The notes beneath the pieces are model-generated. The model worked only from the letters and a program-made list of their open reading frames with translations. It searched no databases and was not told the origin of the DNA. From an uncultured Roseibium sp. (lineage in GTDB: Bacteria; Pseudomonadota; Alphaproteobacteria; Rhizobiales; Stappiaceae), in assembly GCF_963675985.1 (NCBI RefSeq), contig NZ_OY780958.1, positions 3,906,001 through 3,970,000 of the forward strand: a stretch of DNA of 64,000 nt, in the 5' to 3' direction. Positions 25,023 to 33,648 of the stretch are shown here, one piece after another (positions within the stretch are counted from its first letter, which is position 1; each line of letters starts with the position of its first letter). Both the position numbers and the translations under genes were made by a program.

Positions 25023-26074
25023 GCGAACAGTCCCTCTCCGGCACAGACCAGAAACCCCGGTTTTCCCTCCGGCTTCGCTCCGATCACCTTTTCATCAGGA
25101 TCCTGACCGCAATCGCCCTTTCGATGGTCTGTGCCGCAGCACTTGTGGCGCTCTCCGGACACAGCCCCATCGAGGCCTTTCAGGCGCTCATTATCGGCGC
25201 GTTCGGCTCGCCGCACGACATCGGCGTCTCGCTCAATCGCGCCACCCCCTACCTGTTTGCCGGCGCCGGGCTCGCCTTCTGCTTTCGCGCCGGCATCATC
25301 AACATGGGCGCCGACGGTCAGATCGCGCTGGGCGGGATCGGCACCGCCGCAACGATCCTCTTCTGGCCCGGGGAGCCGGGCCTGCTGGCAGCCATTGTCG
25401 CCCTGCTCTGCGGTGCGCTGTGCGGTGCGCTCTGGTCGGGTATCGCGACGGCGATCCATCTTGGGCGCCACGTACATGAAGTGCTCGCAACCCTGCTTCT
25501 GAATTTCGTGGCCCTGCTGCTGGTGCAGCAGGTTCTGGCCGGAGCGCTGGGGCAGAGAGGCGCCGGCTTCCTGCAGTCGCCCGCCATGCCCCGATCGGTC
25601 TGGCTGTGGCGTGCGCCCGAATTCGGCTTTCATCTTGGCATCGCCATCGCCGTCATCGCGGCACTGGCCTTGTCGTTCGTTCTCTGGAAGACGCCCTTCG
25701 GTTTTGCGGTCAGGGTGTCGGGCCTGTCCCGCTCGGCGACCTCCTACGCCGGCTTTTCCGTTCCCGCCATCACCTGGAGCGTCATGGGCGTGGCGGGCGG
25801 GCTGTCCGGCCTGGCCGGTGGGGTCCAGGTTCTGGGTCTCAATCACAGGCTGATCGAAGGGTTCGCCAACGGGTTCGGCTTCAAGGCCATCACGGTTGCG
25901 CTGCTTGGCGCCATCGAGCCGGCCGCCGTCATACCGGCCGCCATCTTCGTCGGGGTGCTCGAAGCGGGCTCGCAATCCATGCAGCGCCATATCGGCGTTT
26001 CTTCCGCACTCGTCGTCGTTATCGAGGGCATCACCATGCTCTTCATCCTAGCCGCCACGGTCCGCAGGTCATGA
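25019..26074 (+). CDS. BMP-type ABC transporter permease 1
   Basis: A 351-aa integral membrane protein with about 9-10 helices. It has LNRATPYLFAGAGLAFCFRAGIINMGADGQIALGGI, here only in part, the conserved segment of nucleoside-type permeases, and the EAA-like GFSVPAITWSVMGVAGGLSGLAGG. The N-terminus is a short cytoplasmic tail. It overlaps the ATPase gene at its 5' end and the second permease at its 3' end by ATGA junctions, so the four transporter components are made together. It pairs with permease 2 to form the translocation pore. Confidence 0.92.
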   Translation: MSEQSLSGTDQKPRFSLRLRSDHLFIRILTAIALSMVCAAALVALSGHSPIEAFQALIIGAFGSPHDIGVSLNRATPYLFAGAGLAFCFRAGIINMGADGQIALGGIGTAATILFWPGEPGLLAAIVALLCGALCGALWSGIATAIHLGRHVHEVLATLLLNFVALLLVQQVLAGALGQRGAGFLQSPAMPRSVWLWRAPEFGFHLGIAIAVIAALALSFVLWKTPFGFAVRVSGLSRSATSYAGFSVPAITWSVMGVAGGLSGLAGGVQVLGLNHRLIEGFANGFGFKAITVALLGAIEPAAVIPAAIFVGVLEAGSQSMQRHIGVSSALVVVIEGITMLFILAATVRRS

Positions 26075-26973
26075 TGGAATTTCTCGCAGCCGCCATCCGT
26101 ATCGCAACGCCGCTCCTGTTCGCGGCCCTCGGCGGTATCCTGTCCGAGCGCGCCGGCGTTTTCGCCGTCGGGCTTGAGGGCATGATGCTCATGGGCGCCT
26201 TTGCGGGCATCCTCGGATCCTGGGCATCGGGAAGCGTGGTCATCGGTCTGTTCGCCGCCATCGTCGGCGGTGCCTGCATGGGCATGATCGTCGCAACGGT
26301 GACGGTACGCTACCGGGCCGACAACATGGTCACGGGCCTGACCGCGAACATCCTGGCGCTCGGTCTCACCACCTATCTCCTGCGCGTCCTTGCCGGCGGC
26401 GGTGCACCGGTCGCCATTCATCTCGATCCGATCCAGGCCTGGTCCATCCCCGGGCTGTCTGAAATTCCCTATGTCGGATCATTGCTTTTTGCCCAGCCGC
26501 CCCTGACCTATCTCGCGGTGCTGGGATGCGCGGTCCTGACTTTCGTGCTGTTCCGCACCCAGATCGGCCTGATGCTGCGGGCCACCGGCGAAAACCCGGA
26601 AGCCGTCTTTGCCGCCGGGCTCGATCCCCTGCGCATCCGGTTCATGGCGGTGGTCTGCTGCGGGGGCATTGCCGGGCTCGGGGGAGCGGTCATTTCGCTG
26701 CAGCAGATCGGAACTTTTACCGACGGAATGACAGGAGGCCGGGGTTATCTGGCGCTTGCCTCGCTGATCGTCGGGCGCTGGCACCCCTGGGGCGCGGCGG
26801 CGGCCTGCCTCGTTTTCGGGGCCGCCGAAGCCTTTCAGCTCAGGCTGCAGGGCTTCGGAGTGCCGATCAGTTCCTACATCGTGCAGATGGCCCCGTATAT
26901 CATCGCACTGATTGTCCTGGCCGGCCTCGGGCGGTCAAGCAGACTGCCGGCGGCCATCGGCAAGCCGCTCTGA
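26071..26973 (+). CDS. BMP-type ABC transporter permease 2
   Basis: 300 aa with about 8-9 transmembrane helices. The N-terminal signature ATPLLFAALGGILSERAGVF and VGLEGMMLMGAFAG is typical of the second permease in BMP/nucleoside systems, as are NMVTGLTANILALGLT and the loop GLMLRATGENPEAVFAAGLDP. Its start lies inside the stop region of permease 1. The amidase follows after 25 bases, which ties substrate import to hydrolysis. Confidence 0.92.
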   Translation: MMEFLAAAIRIATPLLFAALGGILSERAGVFAVGLEGMMLMGAFAGILGSWASGSVVIGLFAAIVGGACMGMIVATVTVRYRADNMVTGLTANILALGLTTYLLRVLAGGGAPVAIHLDPIQAWSIPGLSEIPYVGSLLFAQPPLTYLAVLGCAVLTFVLFRTQIGLMLRATGENPEAVFAAGLDPLRIRFMAVVCCGGIAGLGGAVISLQQIGTFTDGMTGGRGYLALASLIVGRWHPWGAAAACLVFGAAEAFQLRLQGFGVPISSYIVQMAPYIIALIVLAGLGRSSRLPAAIGKPL

Positions 26974-26998
26974 TAACAAGCAAGACGGAGGGAGCGGA

Positions 26999-28384
26999 AT
27001 GCTCGAGGAAATAACCGAAATCGCGGCGGCCCTGCGCTCCGGAGACTTGACGGCCGAAGACCTGCTTGAACGCTCCCTGGAACGGATCGCCGACCGGGAT
27101 CCTGCCCTGAACAGTTTCGTTGCGCTTGATGAGGCGCAGGCACGGCAGGCGGCCCGTGACAGCGATGCGCTGTTGGAGCGTGGAGAACCGCGTTCGCCTC
27201 TGGAAGGAATACCCCTGTCGATCAAGGACAATATCCTGGTGAAGGGACTGCCGGCGACATGGGGCGCACGCGGGTTGTCCGGCTTCGTTCCGGAGCGCGA
27301 CGAACTGCCGGTCGAGCGCCTGCGCAGGTCGGGCGCCGTCATCCTGGGCAAGACCAACGTCCCCGAACTGACGCTGGAGGGCTACACGACCAACGACCTC
27401 TTCGGGACCACGCGCAATCCCTGGAACCCGGACCTGACACCCGGCGGATCTTCGGGCGGCGCGGCCGCAGGTGTCGCGGCCGGGCTCGTGCCCGCAGCAA
27501 TCGGCACCGATGGCGGCGGGTCGATCCGTCGGCCGGCCTGCCATACCGGCCTTGTCGGCTGGAAACCCTCCACCGGACACATCCCGCGGCTCTGGGGGTT
27601 TCCGTCCATCCTGACCGATTTCGAGGTCGTCGGAACCCTGACGAGAACGGTGGCCGACGCCCGGCTCCTGGATGCGGCCATGACCGGTCCGGACGCCCGC
27701 GACCGGCGCTCGTTGTGCGCGGCTCCCGCGCCCTGGGGGTCGGCCAAACGCCGCATCCTCTACATTTCCCGGATAGGGGATGCTCCCGTGGACCGGGACG
27801 TTGCCGCCGCAACGGCGCGGTTCGCCCAAGACCTGGAACGAGCGGGCGCCGAAGTGGTGCCCGTCTCCGGGAAGATCCCCTTCAACATCGATGCCGCCAA
27901 CCGCGTCTGGCGCGTCGTGTCGCGCGCTGGCGTCGTTTACCTGATGCGCTGGCGGAACGGGGATCTTGACCCGACCGCCGGGGCCTCGATCCAGGCGATG
28001 GCCGAAGACGGCCGGACAATCACCGGCGCGGATTATATCGAAGCACTCGAAGAGGTCGCGGCACTGCGCCTTGAACTGGCGGAGCTGTTTTCCACCTACG
28101 ATATGGTCCTGACACCGAGTGCCGCGGCCCTGCCCTGGCCGGCCGGCACGCCCTATCCGGATGTCATCGACGGCCAGCCTGCCGGACCGCGCGATCACGC
28201 GATCTTCACCGGCTGGGTCAACATCGCGGGCCTGCCCGCAATCAACCTGCCGGTCGCCGTCTCGCAGAACGGCATGCCGATCGGCGTGCAGCTGGTTGCC
28301 GGCTTCGGACGGGACGAGGAGTTGCTGGCCTATGCAAAAACAGCCGCTCCGCCTGCCTTGCACCTACCCTATGATGGCGACTGA
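26999..28384 (+). CDS. Amidase (amidase signature family)
   Basis: 461 aa with the complete amidase catalytic set: Lys76 in SIKDN, the cis-Ser in GGSSGGAAAG (Ser151/152) and the nucleophile Ser175 in GTDGGGSIRRPA. The C-terminal half contains the usual FTGWVNIAGLPAINLPV. Relatives include the hydrolases acting after ring opening, such as AtzE/AtzF-type or ureidomalonase-type enzymes. Being last in an operon with a ring-opening amidohydrolase and its transporter, it most likely cleaves the linear amide or ureide product. It lacks a C-terminal allophanate hydrolase domain, so it is not a full AtzF. The GGAGGGAG ribosome-binding site supports the chosen ATG. Confidence 0.9.
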   Translation: MLEEITEIAAALRSGDLTAEDLLERSLERIADRDPALNSFVALDEAQARQAARDSDALLERGEPRSPLEGIPLSIKDNILVKGLPATWGARGLSGFVPERDELPVERLRRSGAVILGKTNVPELTLEGYTTNDLFGTTRNPWNPDLTPGGSSGGAAAGVAAGLVPAAIGTDGGGSIRRPACHTGLVGWKPSTGHIPRLWGFPSILTDFEVVGTLTRTVADARLLDAAMTGPDARDRRSLCAAPAPWGSAKRRILYISRIGDAPVDRDVAAATARFAQDLERAGAEVVPVSGKIPFNIDAANRVWRVVSRAGVVYLMRWRNGDLDPTAGASIQAMAEDGRTITGADYIEALEEVAALRLELAELFSTYDMVLTPSAAALPWPAGTPYPDVIDGQPAGPRDHAIFTGWVNIAGLPAINLPVAVSQNGMPIGVQLVAGFGRDEELLAYAKTAAPPALHLPYDGD

Positions 28385-28414
28385 CAGGCCGCGTGTTTTG
28401 AACGATGGCTCCGA

Positions 28415-29323
28415 TCAACCCGGGCCTTTTTCTCCACGTTCCATGTCCCGGATGAGTGCGCGCGCCTCGTCACCTTCGGGGATAGGTCGCCCGCTGTCGC
28501 GCCATTCGACGGCCGGTTTGAACCCTTCTGTCTGGGCATAGCGGCGGAACCACATCCCTTCCGGATTGTGGCGGGTGATACCATCGAAGACGGTCGCCAT
28601 CGTCTGGGACTGTTCCAGTCCCATGGTCAGCATCACCTGGTTCACCACCAGCTTGTGCATGGCCAGATGGCCGCGCGGCACGCCGGCAATGCGCGCGGCG
28701 AGTTTCTGCGTCTCTGCATCGAGATCGGAGGCCGGGACGACCACATTGGCCAGGCCCCACTCGCCGGCGGTCGTGCCTGTGATCACGTCGCCGGTGAACA
28801 TCAGTTGCTTGGCGCGCGCCGGGCCGAGGCGATAGGTCCACATCGCCGTGGTCGGACAGCCCCACACCCTTGTCGGCATGTAGCCGATCCGGGCATCGTC
28901 GGCCATGACCAGCAGATCGCAGCACAGCGCGATGTCGCTGCCGCCGGCGACCGCGGCCCCGTGGACCTTGGCAATCGTCGGCTTGGTACAGCGCCACAGG
29001 CTCATGAAGTCTTCCGTGTTGCGCTTCATGAAGGCGTAGTCGACCATCGGGTCCCAGGGCTGGCTTTCCTGCTGGCAGGGGTGCTCGGCCTCGTTCTCCG
29101 CGTAGGCGACGAGGTCGTAGCCGCCGCAAAATCCCTTGCCCGCGCCTTCGACGACAATGACGTGCACCTCGTCATTGTCCTGCGCCCATTCGACAGCGGC
29201 ACGGAGTTCGCGCGGCGTGTCGTTGGTAATCGCATTGAGCCGCTCCGGCCTGTTCAGGAGCAGTCGCGCAATGCGAGGCTCGCCCGGGTCCTGATCGATA
29301 CGAAGCGTCTTGAACTCCGGCAT
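28415..29323 (-). CDS. Enoyl-CoA hydratase/isomerase (crotonase) family protein
   Basis: 302 aa from an ATG preceded by GGGGAGGAG. Crotonase-fold features are ARLLLNRPERLNAI, the oxyanion-hole segments GAGKGFCGGYDL and VHGAAVAGGSDIALCCDLLV, and RIGYMPTRVWGCPTT. The C-terminal part is longer than that of typical 260-aa hydratases, with MWFRRYAQTEGFKPAVEWRD. The CxGGYDL segment keeps the glycines of the oxyanion hole, but Glu at the first catalytic position is not evident, so it may act as an isomerase, hydrolase or dehalogenase rather than a hydratase. It converges on the amidase gene. The substrate is unknown. Confidence 0.87.
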   Translation of the reverse strand: MPEFKTLRIDQDPGEPRIARLLLNRPERLNAITNDTPRELRAAVEWAQDNDEVHVIVVEGAGKGFCGGYDLVAYAENEAEHPCQQESQPWDPMVDYAFMKRNTEDFMSLWRCTKPTIAKVHGAAVAGGSDIALCCDLLVMADDARIGYMPTRVWGCPTTAMWTYRLGPARAKQLMFTGDVITGTTAGEWGLANVVVPASDLDAETQKLAARIAGVPRGHLAMHKLVVNQVMLTMGLEQSQTMATVFDGITRHNPEGMWFRRYAQTEGFKPAVEWRDSGRPIPEGDEARALIRDMERGEKGPG

Positions 29324-29546
29324 GATGGTCTCCTCCCCTGTTGCCTTTTGGGTTCCATGAAAGGAGATCGCAGGATCACAGGCAAGAGGGAGACTTCGGC
29401 TTCGGCAATCGAACGCCATACAGGCGAAACCGGGCATGAAACAGGGGCGTGTGCCGGGTTCCTCGACGAGGCCCTCACGACGACAAGATGAGCCGGTTCA
29501 TCGGCAGACGAGAACGAACGACGTCGGCAGCGGCCAACCGGTTTTC

Positions 29547-30158
29547 TCAATCATCCGGCGCCTGACGCGACTGTTCGAGAACGCGGTCGATGAGCCCCCA
29601 CTCCAACGCTTCTTCCGCGGTCATGAAACGGTCGCGGTCCATGGCCTGCTCGAATTCCTCGTACGTGCGTCCGCAATGCTCTGCATAGAGCCGCGTCATA
29701 CGATGCTTGGTCCGTTTGATTTCCTCGGCATGGATCAGCATATCCGATGCCTGCCCCTGAAAACCGCCCGACGGCTGGTGAATGAGGATGTTGGCATTGG
29801 GCAATGCGGTCCGCTCGCCAGGTTCTCCCGCCATCAACAGGAACGAGCCCATTGAACGGGCCGTCCCCATGCACAGTGTATGCACCGGCGCGCGGATGTA
29901 ACGCATGGTGTCGTACATCGCGAGCCCGCTGGTCACGACACCACCCGGCGAATTGATGTAGAGGCTGATGGGTTTCTTCGGGTTTTCCGCTTCCAGAAAG
30001 AGAAGCTGCGCGCAGACCAAAGCCGAAACGGCATCGTTCACCTCTCCGTTCAAAAAGATGATCCGCTCACGCAGAAGGCGGGAATAGATGTCGAAAGACC
30101 GCTCCCCTCTGCTGGATTGTTCAACGACCATCGGGACGAGTTGCATCGCTTCGCGCAT
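29547..30158 (-). CDS. clpP: ATP-dependent Clp protease proteolytic subunit (ClpP paralogue)
   Basis: Serine peptidase of 203 aa forming the ClpP barrel with ClpX/ClpA. The triad is complete: Ser102 (MGTARSMGSF), His127 (ILIHQPSGG) and Asp176 (DRDRFM). The N-terminal LVPMVVEQSSRGERSFDIYSR is highly conserved. It is not next to clpX or tig, the usual context of the housekeeping clpP, and has TARS where most have QAAS before the catalytic Ser. It is therefore probably the accessory ClpP copy found in many Alphaproteobacteria. It appears monocistronic. Confidence 0.93.
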   Translation of the reverse strand: MREAMQLVPMVVEQSSRGERSFDIYSRLLRERIIFLNGEVNDAVSALVCAQLLFLEAENPKKPISLYINSPGGVVTSGLAMYDTMRYIRAPVHTLCMGTARSMGSFLLMAGEPGERTALPNANILIHQPSGGFQGQASDMLIHAEEIKRTKHRMTRLYAEHCGRTYEEFEQAMDRDRFMTAEEALEWGLIDRVLEQSRQAPDD

Positions 30159-30203
30159 CGGCGAACTCCAATCTTTTCTGAAATTGCAGGGGGGATACAG
30201 GCG

Positions 30204-30563
30204 TCAGGCGGCGCGCATGACAGCCAGGCTGTTACCGTTCGCGGCAGCCTTCGTCATCTTGTCGAACCTTGCGTCGTCAAGTTCGTGGACGATCCGCAGA
30301 CTGGTTCCGCCGGCCGCGTTCGGAGTGATCCTGAACGTGACGATACTTTCAAGATACGGCGGGCTGTCCTCCCGCAACCGGTAGCGGATTTCGCGGCCGG
30401 GCGTGACGGATGTCGCTTCGGTCTCGGCCAGCGCTTCGTTTGGCAACCAGTTTTCCCGGAACTCCGGAATGCTGATCGCGCGCCAGACCTTTTGCGGCGG
30501 GTCGTTGAATTCATACACGAATTCAAGGCCGTTTACCGGCTCTTCGGTCTTTCCATCCGTCAT
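30204..30563 (-). CDS. SRPBCC / AHSA1-like domain protein
   Basis: A 119-aa START-like fold protein of the AHSA1 group: FVYEFNDPPQKVWRAISIPEFRENW at the N-terminus and TSLRIVHELDD towards the end. Such proteins bind small hydrophobic ligands; those encoded with an ArsR regulator are a widespread paired arrangement of unknown physiological role. Its ATG overlaps the stop of the ArsR gene (ATGA), so the two are co-translated. Function beyond ligand binding is not inferable. Confidence 0.85.
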   Translation of the reverse strand: MTDGKTEEPVNGLEFVYEFNDPPQKVWRAISIPEFRENWLPNEALAETEATSVTPGREIRYRLREDSPPYLESIVTFRITPNAAGGTSLRIVHELDDARFDKMTKAAANGNSLAVMRAA

Positions 30564-30874
30564 TGGTCCATATCCTTCAGCAAGACCTTGAGAGCTTCGA
30601 TGCGCGCCGGCCAGTAGGCACGATACTTCGCCAGCCATTGCGCAATTCGCGCCAGCCCGTCCGGGTCGACCTCATAGTTCACGAACCGCCCCTGCCGTTC
30701 TTCCCGCACCAGTCCGGCGTTCCGAAGAACCGCAAGATGCTGGGACATGGCCGGTTGGCTTATTTCCATCCCCTCGCGCAAGGCGCTGGCGTTCAGGCTG
30801 CCCGCCGCCAGCTTCTCGAAGATCGCGCGGCGGGTCGGATCGGCCAGCGCGCGGAATATGTCATTTTCGATCAT
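30560..30874 (-). CDS. ArsR family transcriptional regulator
   Basis: At 104 aa it has a winged HTH: IFRALADPTRRAIFEKLAAG, SQPAMSQHLAVLRNAGLVREERQGR and the wing VNYEVDP. It lacks the CxC metal site of arsenic or zinc sensors and ends in a helix (RAYWPARIEALKVLL) like the SdpR/autorepressor subgroup that pairs with AHSA1-type proteins. I chose the ATG at 30874 because the upstream Met-Cys-rich extension overlaps the operator-like repeat. It is co-transcribed with the downstream SRPBCC gene. Confidence 0.9.
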   Translation of the reverse strand: MIENDIFRALADPTRRAIFEKLAAGSLNASALREGMEISQPAMSQHLAVLRNAGLVREERQGRFVNYEVDPDGLARIAQWLAKYRAYWPARIEALKVLLKDMDQ

Positions 30875-30882
30875 GCCAATAC

Positions 30883-30898
30883 ATAAGCACACACTTAT
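30883..30898. promoter_or_regulatory. Candidate ArsR operator (inverted repeat)
   Basis: ATAAG (30883-30887), six bases, CTTAT (30894-30898), flanked by further AT bases. It sits 8 bases upstream of the ArsR start codon, where binding would block its own transcription or translation. ATAAG-N6-CTTAT resembles operators of SdpR-type autorepressors; this is inference. Confidence 0.5.
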
Positions 30899-31150
30899 TT
30901 GATTCGCAAGGGGACCTTGGAAGATGCGATTAGCCGTGGATGATTTCCCGGTTTATCCGCCGACACCTACCGCCTCTCGCATTTTGCAAGATATTATCGA
31001 TTGGTTAATGCCTGTCCCGGTATGACTTGGGATGACCCGATCACACGACACGTTCGGCGGTGAACAGAGATTGAAAGCAGATAGGGCTGCCGCATTCGGT
31101 CGGAGTACTCCGGACCACCTGTTCGCCCTGGATTTCTCGGCGAGGCAGTG

Positions 31151-32887
31151 ATGAATTTTGTCGCTCCAACAAGCTTTCCGGATACTCTCGGTCCCAACGC
31201 GCTGAAAGGCGTGAAGGTACTGTTGATCAACATGCCCATTCGCGAGCAGGCCCGGCCGAACAATCCGCCGGTCGGCCCCGCGCTGCTGGCAGGCCGTCTG
31301 CGCGCCTACGGTGCGGAACCAAATATCGTCGATCTCAACATCTACCGCATCCAGGACGCGGAAGCGGCCCGGCGTGGACTGGTTTCCGGTCGGGCGCTGA
31401 CATTCGCAGAAGCCCGTGCGCTGCTTGCGCGGACCCTGGACAAGATCGGTCCCCAGCACGTGATCGGCCTGTCCGGCCTGATCACCACCCTGCCGTGGCA
31501 GACGGAAGTGGCGAAGATCGTCAAGGATCTCGATCCCGACGCCATGCTGGTCAGCGGCGGCGGCCTTGCCACCCAGTTCCGCACCACCCTGCTCGACTGG
31601 ATTCCGGAACTCGATGCGGTGTCCCACAGCGAGGGTGATGACGTCATCCTGAAGATGGCGCTCGACGCCAAGACTATCCGCGATCTCGGCTTCGCCCGGG
31701 CCGAAAAGTCCGGACGGCTGGCACCTTATTTTCACGACACGAGGAACGGCCGCCCGAGGTTCTTCTATCAGGGGTTTCGGACGGCGGATCTCGATGCGCT
31801 GCCTTGGCCGGCCTATGACCTTTTGCAAGAAGACGTCGACGGCTTTCCTGTTCTGGAGACCTATCTGAACACGCCCGTGTGGGGCGGATCGGCGAAGAAC
31901 AGTTCCGCGACCAGCTTCGACATGCCGCGCAGCATTTCCACCATTTCCAGCCGCGGCTGCCCGTTTGCCTGCAAGTTCTGCTTCCGCGGCGGCCAGGGCG
32001 AGCGCAATTACGGTGTGCGCAGCGCGCAGAACATCGCCGACGAATTCCTGCACTACCGGGACTGCTACGGCGTGGAGTTCATCGCCCTTCTGGACGACAA
32101 TTTCATGGTGAGTCCGAAGCGGATCAGCGAGCTGGCCGACATCCTGGAACCCTATGCCCGCGACGGCAAGCTGCAGTGGGGCACCCACGGTCGACTGGAC
32201 GAGGCCGCCGACCTGCGGCCCGACCGCAACGGCGGTTACAAGAAGGCGGAGGTGCGCCGGGTCGACGAAATGGCCCGCGCCGGCTGCGTCTATATCGGCT
32301 TTGGTGCGGAATCCGCCTCCGCCCGGACGCTCGATGCGATGGGCAAGGGTGGCTTCATGCTGTCCAACGGCATCACCACCATCAACGGCTACGAATTCCC
32401 GCTGACCATGGTGGAAGGCATTCGCAACACCTATGCGTCAGGCATTCACGGCAACTGCACCTGGATTATGGGCTATCCGGGCGAGACCCTTCCCGATCTC
32501 CAGACCAGCATCGCCTTCATCCGCTGGCAGGAGGAAGAAATCTCCAAAGGCCTGACACCGGGATCGGACGAACACAAACGCGCGCTTGCCTCGATCAACA
32601 AGGCGCTGTTCACCGCCACCGCCTATCCGGGCACGGAAATGTTCCAGGCGCCGAAGGTAATGGCGTCTCTGGAACAGGTGTTCGGCCTGACGTTCGATAC
32701 ACAGACGAAGCAGCCGGTTCCGGACGAAAATTACCGCCAATACGTGCTGGAACTGAACGACGCGAGCAAGATGATCGCCAACAGCGACGGCCGCCCCCTG
32801 AACTACAGCGACATGCCAGACGATCAGTTTGTAGAGGTTCGATCGATGCTGGATGCCGGAAAACTGGACGAAGTGCTGAGCCTCTGA
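31151..32887 (+). CDS. Radical SAM protein with N-terminal B12-binding-like domain
   Basis: 578 aa. The N-terminal part (about residues 20-160) looks like a B12-binding Rossmann domain of class B radical SAM enzymes (VKVLLINMPIREQ, NPPVGPALLAGRLRAYGAEPNIVDLN, ISGG-type MLVSGGGLAT). The radical SAM cluster motif CPFACKFC (Cys270, Cys274, Cys277) follows, then a SAM barrel with FIALLDDNFMVSPKRI, YIGFGAESASARTLDAMGKG and WIMGYPGETLPDLQ. GAGG precedes the ATG. The stop overlaps the start of a CMP-sugar synthetase-like gene (ATGA), so both act together. The reaction, perhaps methylation or rearrangement of a surface-sugar or CMP-linked precursor, is unknown. Confidence 0.85.
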   Translation: MNFVAPTSFPDTLGPNALKGVKVLLINMPIREQARPNNPPVGPALLAGRLRAYGAEPNIVDLNIYRIQDAEAARRGLVSGRALTFAEARALLARTLDKIGPQHVIGLSGLITTLPWQTEVAKIVKDLDPDAMLVSGGGLATQFRTTLLDWIPELDAVSHSEGDDVILKMALDAKTIRDLGFARAEKSGRLAPYFHDTRNGRPRFFYQGFRTADLDALPWPAYDLLQEDVDGFPVLETYLNTPVWGGSAKNSSATSFDMPRSISTISSRGCPFACKFCFRGGQGERNYGVRSAQNIADEFLHYRDCYGVEFIALLDDNFMVSPKRISELADILEPYARDGKLQWGTHGRLDEAADLRPDRNGGYKKAEVRRVDEMARAGCVYIGFGAESASARTLDAMGKGGFMLSNGITTINGYEFPLTMVEGIRNTYASGIHGNCTWIMGYPGETLPDLQTSIAFIRWQEEEISKGLTPGSDEHKRALASINKALFTATAYPGTEMFQAPKVMASLEQVFGLTFDTQTKQPVPDENYRQYVLELNDASKMIANSDGRPLNYSDMPDDQFVEVRSMLDAGKLDEVLSL

Positions 32888-33648
32888 TGACCAAGAATAT
32901 CGTCGCCATGATCCCCGCCCGGTCGGGAAGCCAGGGTCTGCCGGACAAGAACATCCAGGTGCTGAACGGCATCCCGCTGGTGGCGCACAGCATCCTGCCG
33001 GCGCTGGACTGCCCGGATATTTCGGCCACCTATCTGAACAGCGATAGCCAGCAATATCTGAACATCGGCGCCTCTTTCGGCGCGCAGACCTATTACCGTC
33101 CGGACACGCTGGCCTGCAATTTGACGTCCATGCAGGCGGTCATTGCCGATTTCATCGAGGCGCTCAGAACCATGGGCGAGACGGTGGATGCGGTTCTGGT
33201 GCTTTACCCGACCTATCCGTTCCGCACGGCAAAGCAGCTTTCAGACATCATTGCCTGTTACAACGCGGCCGAGGGCTGCGGCAGCGTCGTCGGTTTCAAG
33301 ACGCCGGACACCCATCCCTATCTGTGCGCCAACCTGTCGGACGACGGCGCGATCTCGTCCTATGTCGACTACGATGCGAACCGGTACTTCCGTCGCCAGG
33401 ACTATCCGGTCTGCTTCGAATTCAGTGCCTGGGCGATGATCGTCGATGCCAACCGCATCGATGAGCTGAACGCCTATCTGATTGGTCCGAACTCCCGCGG
33501 CTTCCGCATCCCGGACGATGTCAAGGTGGTCGACATCGACACGATCCACGACTTCCACTTCGCGGAGTTCCTGGTGGAGAAAGGCTACGTCAAGGCCTAC
33601 GGCGGCCAATCCTTCGCCGGCCGGCCACTGACGGTGAAGACCGGCTGA
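32887..33648 (+). CDS. CMP-acylneuraminate synthetase-like cytidylyltransferase
   Basis: A 253-aa member of the NeuA/KdsB nucleotidyltransferase family, which forms CMP-activated sugars or related acids from CTP. The N-terminal nucleotide-binding motif is MIPARSGSQGLPDKNIQ, a NeuA-like variant of IPARGGSKGIPRKN. VLVLYPTYPFRTAKQLSDII corresponds to the LLQPTSPLR segment. Metal-binding Asp candidates lie in VVDIDTIHDF near the C-terminus (typically VDIDTPEDL). It lacks the C-terminal phosphatase domain of bifunctional NeuA. It overlaps the radical SAM gene by one base. No sialate, legionaminate or pseudaminate synthase is in the window, so the substrate is open. Confidence 0.85.
   Translation: MTKNIVAMIPARSGSQGLPDKNIQVLNGIPLVAHSILPALDCPDISATYLNSDSQQYLNIGASFGAQTYYRPDTLACNLTSMQAVIADFIEALRTMGETVDAVLVLYPTYPFRTAKQLSDIIACYNAAEGCGSVVGFKTPDTHPYLCANLSDDGAISSYVDYDANRYFRRQDYPVCFEFSAWAMIVDANRIDELNAYLIGPNSRGFRIPDDVKVVDIDTIHDFHFAEFLVEKGYVKAYGGQSFAGRPLTVKTG

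Noticed and set aside
31879..33648. 589-codon frame covering the end of the radical SAM gene and the cytidylyltransferase
   Set aside because: Only the part from the ATG at 32887 has family motifs; the upstream part is an out-of-frame reading of the radical SAM gene.
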